DNA from: Sphaerisporangium dianthi
Lineage (GTDB): Bacteria > Actinomycetota > Actinomycetes > Streptosporangiales > Streptosporangiaceae
NCBI RefSeq assembly: GCF_042654065.1
Contig: NZ_JBHSFP010000003.1
Coordinates: 124,001 to 188,000, forward strand
Reading direction: 5' to 3'
Length of the DNA: 64,000 nucleotides
Part shown: positions 58,626 to 64,000 of the stretch, piece after piece
Position numbering within the stretch: position 1 is the first letter of the stretch
How the letters are laid out: the number at the start of each line of letters is the position of its first letter
Translations under genes and position numbers: made by a program
The notes under the pieces: generated by a model
What the model saw: only the letters and a program-made list of their open reading frames with translations
What the model was told of the DNA's origin: nothing
Database searches by the model: none

Positions 58626-59633
58626 ATGGCAGGTCCAGAGGCTCCCGTGATCGAGGCGGAGGGCCTGCGTAAGCGATACGGGAAGACGGTCGCGCTCGAC
58701 GGCGTCGACCTGGCCGTGAGACCCGGCACCATCTGCGGCCTGCTCGGGCCGAACGGCGCGGGCAAGACCACCGTGGTACGCATCCTCACCACGCTGCTCC
58801 GCCCCGACGGAGGCGCCGCGCGGGTGGCGGGCCACGACACCGTCCGGCAGGCCGAGCTCGTGCGCTGCCGCATCGGCCTGGCCGGCCAGTACGCCGCGGT
58901 CGACGAGCTGCTCACCGGCCGGGCCAACCTGGAGATGATCGGCCGCCTGTGCCACCTCCCGCGCAAGGACGCGCGGCGGCGGGCGGACGAGCTGCTCCAC
59001 CGGTTCGCCCTCACCGGCGCGGCCGAGCGGCCGGCCAAGACCTACTCCGGAGGCATGCGCCGCCGCCTGGACCTGGCGGCCAGCCTCACGGCCGAGCCGC
59101 CCGTCCTCTTCCTCGACGAGCCGACCACCGGCCTCGACCCGCGCAGCCGCGCGGGCATGTGGACGCTGATCGCCGATCTGGTGGAGGCCGGGACGACGGT
59201 GCTGCTCACCACGCAGTACCTGGAGGAGGCCGACCGCCTGGCCGGCCAGATCGTCGTCATCGACGCCGGCAAGGTCCTCGCCACCGGTTCGCCGGCCGAG
59301 CTCAAGGCGGCCAGCGGCGGGGAACACGTGGACGTCGTCGTGCGCCGGGACGACGAGGTCGAGACGGCCCGCGCCGCTCTTGCCCGCCTCGCCTCGGCCC
59401 GGCTGCGGGTCGAGCGGCACCTGCGGCGCATCAGCGTCCCGGTGACCGGCGGGCCGGCCGCGCTGGTCGAGGCGGTCCGCGAGCTGGACGCCAGGTCTGT
59501 CGGCATCGACGACATCTCCCTGCGCCGCCCCACCCTCGACGACGTCTTCCTCCGCCTGACCGGGCGGCCCGCCGGGCGGTCCGAGGACGCCCCCGCCACC
59601 GGCGAACCCACCTCCCAAGGAGCGGCATCATGA
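58626..59633 (+). CDS. Drug-exporter ABC ATPase (DrrA-like)
   Basis: 335 residues. Walker A GPNGAGKT near 40-47, signature YSGGMRRRLDLAASL, Walker B VLFLDEPTTGLD with the H-like switch in TTQYLEEADRLA. The C-terminal domain (about 220-320: GEHVDVVVRRDDEVE, RPTLDDVFLRLTGRPA) is that of DrrA/CcmA-type exporters. It powers the membrane protein encoded by the overlapping next gene and is under the divergent TetR regulator. The substrate is an unknown lipophilic compound. Confidence 0.93.
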   Translation: MAGPEAPVIEAEGLRKRYGKTVALDGVDLAVRPGTICGLLGPNGAGKTTVVRILTTLLRPDGGAARVAGHDTVRQAELVRCRIGLAGQYAAVDELLTGRANLEMIGRLCHLPRKDARRRADELLHRFALTGAAERPAKTYSGGMRRRLDLAASLTAEPPVLFLDEPTTGLDPRSRAGMWTLIADLVEAGTTVLLTTQYLEEADRLAGQIVVIDAGKVLATGSPAELKAASGGEHVDVVVRRDDEVETARAALARLASARLRVERHLRRISVPVTGGPAALVEAVRELDARSVGIDDISLRRPTLDDVFLRLTGRPAGRSEDAPATGEPTSQGAAS

Positions 59634-60481
59634 GCATCCCAGGCGCGCCGGTCCTGCCGGCGCCCCCCCGCGATCGGTGGGCGCGCCTGCGCTGGACGGC
59701 CGCGGACACGCTGACCATCACCCGGCGCAACCTCAGCCACATCAGGCAGGTGCCCGAGCAACTGATCGGCGTGACCCTCCAGCCGATCATGCTGGTGCTG
59801 CTGTTCGCCTACGTCTTCGCGGGCGCCATCCACATCCCCCAAGGCGACTACCGCGAATACCTGGTGCCCGGCATCTTCGTGCAGTCCATCTTCTTCACCG
59901 CGGGCAGCACGGCGGTGAACGTCTCGCTCGACCTGACCCGCGGTGTCAACGACCGGTTCCTGTCGCTGCCCATGGCACGGTCGGCGGTGCTGCTCGGCCG
60001 CACGGTGTCCGACCTGTTCGAGAGCGCGCTCAGCCTGGTCGTCATGGCATCGTGCGGGCTGATCGTCGGCTGGCGGGTGCACACCACCGCCGGCTCGGCC
60101 GTCGCCGGGTTCGCCATGCTGCTCACGGTGGCTTACGCCGTGAGCTGGGTGGCGACCTATGTCGGGCTGGTCACTCGCGGGCCCGAGGCCGCGACCGGCG
60201 TCGTCATGGCGGTGCTGCTGCCGCTGACCTTCGTGGCCAACACGTTCGTGCCGACCGAGGGCATGCCCGCGCTGGTGCGCCCCATCGCCGAGTGGAACCC
60301 GATCAGCGCCGCCGCCGCGGCGGCCCGCACGCTGTTCGGCAACCCGGGCGTGATGCCCCAAGGCGCGCCCGCCTGGCCACTGCAGCACCCGGTCGTCGCC
60401 ACCATCGCCTGGTCGGTGGCGCTGCCGGCGATCTTCGCCCCGCTGGCGGTCCACCGCTTCCGCGGCGCGGTGGCCCGCTGA
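59630..60481 (+). CDS. ABC-2 type exporter permease (DrrB-like)
   Basis: 283 residues; ATG overlaps the ATPase stop (ATGA). It has six predicted membrane helices with ABC2_membrane features: LIGVTLQPIMLVLLFAYVFAG, GDYREYLVPGIFVQSIFFTA, VNDRFLSLPMARSAVLLGR and TFVANTFVPTEGMPALVRPI. It forms the channel of the two-gene exporter. GACCGGCGG repeats follow the stop and no clear terminator is seen. Confidence 0.92.
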   Translation: MSIPGAPVLPAPPRDRWARLRWTAADTLTITRRNLSHIRQVPEQLIGVTLQPIMLVLLFAYVFAGAIHIPQGDYREYLVPGIFVQSIFFTAGSTAVNVSLDLTRGVNDRFLSLPMARSAVLLGRTVSDLFESALSLVVMASCGLIVGWRVHTTAGSAVAGFAMLLTVAYAVSWVATYVGLVTRGPEAATGVVMAVLLPLTFVANTFVPTEGMPALVRPIAEWNPISAAAAAARTLFGNPGVMPQGAPAWPLQHPVVATIAWSVALPAIFAPLAVHRFRGAVAR

Positions 60482-60721
60482 CCGGCGGCCCGCCGACCGG
60501 CGGTCCGGGCCGGCCGCGCGGGCCGGCTCGACCGGCGGCGGTCAGGCGATCGCGCACCGTCCGGCCACGCCGGCCACGCCCGGCCGCGTCCGCCCGCGGC
60601 CGGCTGTCGGCGGGGAACGCCGACGTCCCGCTGACCCGGCGTTGATCGTCCGCTGACCTTCGTGCCCCTAGCGTTTCGGTAGCCGGCAGGGAGCCGGGAG
60701 ATCGGACCGCGAAGGGGAATC

Positions 60722-61975
60722 ATGCAGCGGCGCACGTTGCCGGTTTCGTCGCCCGGAGGACGAGGCCTGACGGGGGACGCCTCGCGCGTGGCCGCCCGGG
60801 TGCTCCTCGCCGCGTCCGCGCTCCTCCTGACGGCGACCATGTCCGCCTGCGCCGGCGAGGGGACGCGTCCCGGCGTCGCGGCCACGGCCGTCCCCGCGCC
60901 CTCGTCCACCCTCGCCGAGGCCAGGTCCGCGCCGCGCGGCGGCGCCAGGAAGGTCGCGGTCCGGGACGTCTACGCCAACGACCGGCCCGGGATGCTCAGC
61001 CCGGTCGTCGCCTCCTTCCCGTCGCTGGTGTACGTGCCCAACAGCGAGAGCGGCACCGTCACCGTCATCGACCCGAAGACCTACAAGGTCGTGCGCCACT
61101 TCACCGTCGGCCGCCGGCCGCAGCACGTGGTCCCCTCCTGGGACCTGAAGACCCTGTGGGTCAACAACAACGACGGCGACACGCTCACGCCGATCGACCC
61201 GGCGACCGGCAAACCCGGGCGGCCGATCCCCGTCGAGGATCCCTACAACCTCTACTTCACCCCCGACGGCACCTCGGCGCTGGTGATGGCCGAGCGGCTC
61301 AACCGGCTCGACTTCCGCGACCCGCACACCTTCAAGCTGCGCGACTCGGTGAAGATGCCGTGCCGGGGCGTCAACCACGCCGACTTCACCGCCGACGGCG
61401 CGACCATGCTGGCCAGCTGCGAGTTCTCCGGCCACCTGGTGGTGGTCGACCTGGCCGGGCGCAAGGTGCGCAAGGTGGTGCCCCTTCCGCATCGCCACGG
61501 CATGGCCCGCCACGGGAACATGCCGCAGGACGTCAAGCTGTCCCCGGACGGCGAGACGTTCTACGTCGCCGACATGGCGGCGGGCGGCCTGTGGCTGGTG
61601 GACGCCGGGAGCTTCGCGGTCCGGGACTTCGTCAGGACCGGCGCCGGCGCCCACGGGCTGTACGTCAGCCGGGACTCGAAGCGCCTGTACGTGTCCAACC
61701 GGGGCGCCGGGTCGGTGTCGGTGGTGTCCTTCGCCCGCCAACGGCCGGTCGACACCTGGCGCATCCCCGGCGGCGGCTCGCCCGACATGGGCGGGGTGTC
61801 CGCCGACGGCCGGCGGCTGTGGCTGGCCGGCCGCTACCACGGGGTCGTGTACGTCTTCGACACCAGGAAGGGCAGGCTGGCCCGCACGATCCGGGTGGAC
61901 GCCGGACCGCACGGGCTGGCGGTCTACCCGCAGCCGGGCCTGCACTCACTCGGCCACACCGGCGTCTTCCGCTGA
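60722..61975 (+). CDS. YncE/YVTN-type beta-propeller lipoprotein
   Basis: 417 residues. The long signal segment has a hydrophobic core (VLLAASALLLTATMSAC) with a lipobox-like MSAC, lipidated Cys near 43. The mature protein is a beta-propeller of YVTN-like blades: LVYVPNSESGTVTVIDPKTYKVV, TLWVNNNDGDTLTPIDPATGK, GETFYVADMAAGGLWLVDAGSF, KRLYVSNRGAGSVSVV and RLWLAGRYHGVVYVFDT. A surface protein binding a ligand or partner is likely; enzymatic activity is not suggested. It is monocistronic and convergent with the next gene. Confidence 0.85.
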   Translation: MQRRTLPVSSPGGRGLTGDASRVAARVLLAASALLLTATMSACAGEGTRPGVAATAVPAPSSTLAEARSAPRGGARKVAVRDVYANDRPGMLSPVVASFPSLVYVPNSESGTVTVIDPKTYKVVRHFTVGRRPQHVVPSWDLKTLWVNNNDGDTLTPIDPATGKPGRPIPVEDPYNLYFTPDGTSALVMAERLNRLDFRDPHTFKLRDSVKMPCRGVNHADFTADGATMLASCEFSGHLVVVDLAGRKVRKVVPLPHRHGMARHGNMPQDVKLSPDGETFYVADMAAGGLWLVDAGSFAVRDFVRTGAGAHGLYVSRDSKRLYVSNRGAGSVSVVSFARQRPVDTWRIPGGGSPDMGGVSADGRRLWLAGRYHGVVYVFDTRKGRLARTIRVDAGPHGLAVYPQPGLHSLGHTGVFR

Positions 61976-61989
61976 CCGGAGCCGGTGGC

Positions 61990-62011
61990 GTGCCGGTCAG
62001 CCGACCGGCAC
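61990..62011. terminator. Hairpin between convergent genes
   Basis: Perfect 9-bp arms GTGCCGGTC and GACCGGCAC enclose AGCC. The stem lies between the beta-propeller gene and the binding-protein gene and includes the latter's last codons; there is no T tract. Confidence 0.6.
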
Positions 62012-63259
62012 CTGGTAGTCCTTGGCCAGGTCCGAAACGGCGGCCTCCTTGACGATCACCGAGCCGCCGACCGCCGTCTTGTCCGGTTTGACGACGTAGG
62101 AGGCCCGGGAGGCGGGCTGGTCGATGCGCGAGAAGTCCATGGGCTGCCCGAAGCCGCCCTCCCACGAGGGCTGCGAGCGGTGCGCCTTCACGATGCCCTC
62201 GCGGCTGAGATCCTTGCTCTCGCACGCCTTCTTCAGCGCGTCGCCGACGATCATCGCGGCGCCGTAGCCGGCGCCCACGCCGCTGTCGACCGGCTGCCCG
62301 GGGTACTTGGCCTGGTAGTCGGACACCAGCTTCTGGATGGCGGGGATAGGAGCGCTCATGGGCGCCGCGGCGGTCATGACGGAGAAGCTCTTCAGCAGGG
62401 CGGGCGCGGCGGGCGTGCCGAGCAGCTGCGGGCTGTAGGCCGAGTTGCTGCCGACGAACGGGATGTCCATGCCCTTGGCGACGGCCACGCCGACCAGGGA
62501 GGCCGCCTGCCGGGGGCCCGCCGACACCATGATCGCCTTGACGCCGGCGTCCTTGAACGCCGAGACCTGCGCGCTCATGTCCTGGTCGGTGGCCTTGATC
62601 TTCTGCTCGACGACGGTCAGCCCCAGCTTGCCGGCCGCGTACTTGGACCCGTTGAGCGCGCTCTCGCCGTAGTCGCCCTCGAAGTACAGGTGCCCGATCT
62701 TGTCGCCGGACTTGACTCCCTTCTCCTTGGCGAGGTAGTCAACCCCATTGATCATGTCGATGTCGTAGGTGGTGCCGGTGACCTGGATGGCCTGGCCGCC
62801 GAGCAGGCTGGTGGCCCACGCCATGGGCAGCGTCAGCATCTTGTCGCCCTCGATGCGCTGCTTGAGCGCCGTGACCATCGGCGAGCCGATGAACTGCGGG
62901 ACGGCGGCGGACTTCGGCCCTATCTCGGTGTAGGCGGCCACCGCCTTCTGCACGTCGTAGCCGTGGTCGCGGACGATGCCCTGCAGCTTGCGCCCGCACA
63001 CCCCGCCGGCCGCGTTGGTCTGCTCGAAGTACAGCTGCTGCGCCTGCGTGAGGCTCTTGCCGAAGGAGGCGTAGGGGCCGGTCAGGTCGGTGAGGATGCC
63101 GAGGGAGATGGTGTCGGCGGTCACGCCGGGGCCGGTCCTCACCCCGTCTCCGCCGGTGGCGGGCTCGCCGCCCGTGGCCTTGCCGCTCGCGCACGCGCTC
63201 GCCGCGAGCGCGAGCGCCGTCAGTGCGGCGGCCGCGGTACCGATGCCGGACTTGCCCAT
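61997..63259 (-). CDS. Branched-chain amino-acid-type ABC substrate-binding lipoprotein
   Basis: 420 residues; AGGAGCTGAC precedes the ATG. Lipobox region LALAASAC with lipidated Cys near 23. Type I periplasmic-binding fold: ISLGILTDLTGPYASFGKSLTQAQQLYFEQTNAAGGVCGRKL is the classic Leu/Ile/Val-binding opening, followed by GHLYFEGDYGESALNG and GVKAIMVSAGPRQAASLVG. A Cys pair suggests a disulfide in the first lobe. The LivM-type permease gene lies one base upstream on the same strand. Ligands in this family range from amino acids to amides and urea. Confidence 0.92.
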   Translation of the reverse strand: MGKSGIGTAAAALTALALAASACASGKATGGEPATGGDGVRTGPGVTADTISLGILTDLTGPYASFGKSLTQAQQLYFEQTNAAGGVCGRKLQGIVRDHGYDVQKAVAAYTEIGPKSAAVPQFIGSPMVTALKQRIEGDKMLTLPMAWATSLLGGQAIQVTGTTYDIDMINGVDYLAKEKGVKSGDKIGHLYFEGDYGESALNGSKYAAGKLGLTVVEQKIKATDQDMSAQVSAFKDAGVKAIMVSAGPRQAASLVGVAVAKGMDIPFVGSNSAYSPQLLGTPAAPALLKSFSVMTAAAPMSAPIPAIQKLVSDYQAKYPGQPVDSGVGAGYGAAMIVGDALKKACESKDLSREGIVKAHRSQPSWEGGFGQPMDFSRIDQPASRASYVVKPDKTAVGGSVIVKEAAVSDLAKDYQVPVG

Positions 63260-63260
63260 G

Positions 63261-64000
63261 TCAGCTCCTGGTGTCGGGGGAGGGGGAGTGGGGGGCGGGC
63301 GGCGGGGTGAGCCGTGCCCGTGGCGTGCGGGTGAGCGTGGCCGCCCGGGCGCCGGCCGCCGCGCGCAGCCGGGTGAGCAGTCCGGCCAGGCCGCCGGGCA
63401 GGAAGAGCACCACGGCGATCACGGCGGCGCCGTATAGGATGCGGGCGGCCTCGGCGGGGGAGACGCCGCCGGAGCCGGGTTCGGCGATGAGCGGCAGGTC
63501 GTCGCTGTAGCGGGTGAGGAGCTGGGGCAGGAACGAGACGAACAGCGCGCCGAGGACCGCCCCGCCGATCGACCCGAGCCCGCCGATGACGATCATGGCG
63601 AGGTAGTCCAGCGACAGCAGCACGCCGAAGTAGTCGGGGACGGTCCGCTGGAACACCAGGGCGAGCATCACCCCGGCCAGCCCGCCGTACATGGAGGACA
63701 GCACGAACACCGCCGCGCGGTAGCGGGCGACCGGGACGCCCATGACCCCGGCGGCGATCTCGTGGTCGCGGATGGTGTTCATCGCCCGGCCCGGCCGGCC
63801 GCGCAGCACGCCGCGCGCGAACGCCGCGGCGCCCAGCACCAGCGGCAGGCCGAGGAACCACAGCCGCTCCAGCGAGCCGAACGGCACGTTGAGGACCACC
63901 AGGGACGGGGAGTCGGCGAAGACGAGCCCGAACAGCTCCATCGGCGGGACGGCCCGCCCGTTGTAGCCGCCGGTGAGCGGCTCGGCGTTGAACAGCAGGT
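63261..64000 (-). CDS. LivM-type branched-chain amino-acid ABC permease, N-terminus beyond window
   Basis: Only the C-terminal 245 residues are present; the frame is open to the right edge. It contains LTGGYNG, the cytoplasmic coupling segment NTIRDHEIAAGVMGVPVARYR, VFVLSSMYGGLAGVMLALV and the signature YLAMIVIGGLGSIGGAVLGALFV, all typical of LivM permeases. After the last helix there is a basic, Pro-rich tail. The stop is one base from the start of the binding-protein gene, so the operon order is permease then binding protein. Confidence 0.9.
   Translation of the reverse strand, partial: LLFNAEPLTGGYNGRAVPPMELFGLVFADSPSLVVLNVPFGSLERLWFLGLPLVLGAAAFARGVLRGRPGRAMNTIRDHEIAAGVMGVPVARYRAAVFVLSSMYGGLAGVMLALVFQRTVPDYFGVLLSLDYLAMIVIGGLGSIGGAVLGALFVSFLPQLLTRYSDDLPLIAEPGSGGVSPAEAARILYGAAVIAVVLFLPGGLAGLLTRLRAAAGARAATLTRTPRARLTPPPAPHSPSPDTRS

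Noticed and set aside
1..64000. tRNA, rRNA or known riboswitch genes
   Set aside because: No intergenic segment showed a cloverleaf, rRNA-like sequence or a riboswitch pattern that I could recognise by reading; a covariance-model scan would be needed to exclude short ones.

Overview
The window is very GC-rich, with actinobacterial codon use, frequent GTG and TTG starts, ATGA-type stop/start overlaps and leaderless-type promoters. The gene content (a SARP-type regulator, NRPS genes, a protocatechuate (pca) operon with a fused pcaL, many TetR/XRE regulators and secreted glycan enzymes) fits a mycelial soil actinomycete. I would guess Streptosporangiales, but no marker gene settles this. No rRNA, tRNA, CRISPR array or intact insertion sequence was recognised.

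Layout. 1-5640: a secreted subtilisin-like protease cut by the left edge, an SDR oxidoreductase divergent from an XRE/MmyB-type regulator, and a double-hotdog MaoC-type dehydratase. 5630-15827: the most unusual block. A tightly coupled minus-strand operon encodes an Ala-rich helical protein fused to a DUF1023-type alpha/beta hydrolase, two unlike P-loop GTPase-type proteins, a coiled-coil protein with a C-terminal membrane anchor, and a HerA/FtsK-like ATPase. An HTH regulator with its own promoter and operator-like palindrome is divergent from it. I read this as a candidate NTP-dependent membrane/conflict system. 15943-16216 holds a decayed toxin- or peptidase-like remnant.

16614-32619: a small NRPS locus with an MFS exporter, a TauD-type dioxygenase, a C*-A-PCP-TE protein and an A-PCP-C protein, followed by two large regulators (a TPR protein and a SARP-ATPase-TPR protein) transcribed divergently from each other. 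The first A domain reads out an almost canonical aspartate code, its C-like domain has lost HHxxxDG, and the TE has a Cys nucleophile. Together with the dioxygenase these predict a beta-hydroxyaspartyl product. 32817-36391: a GH2 beta-galactosidase and a cold-shock protein with an attenuator-like leader.

36513-44581: a complete lower beta-ketoadipate operon on the minus strand (pcaI-microORF-pcaJ-pcaF-pcaH-pcaG-pcaB-pcaL). It takes protocatechuate to acetyl-CoA and succinyl-CoA except for any regulator, and runs from a TATAAT promoter with an overlapping palindrome. It is full of minisatellite-like expansions, including within enzyme coding regions. 45070-46483: an Rpn-like nuclease gene and a small HTH gene. 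46724-52529: secreted BNR-type glycan protein, GH1 glycosidase, alpha/beta hydrolase, SUMF1-fold protein, a zinc-finger HTH protein under two strong palindromes, and an orphan CBM2 protein. 53314-56472: a sugar ABC importer without its ATPase. 56508-60481: a quinone-reductase-like dehydrogenase, a TetR regulator and a DrrAB-type exporter. 60722-64000: a beta-propeller lipoprotein and the binding protein plus truncated permease of a branched-chain amino-acid importer.
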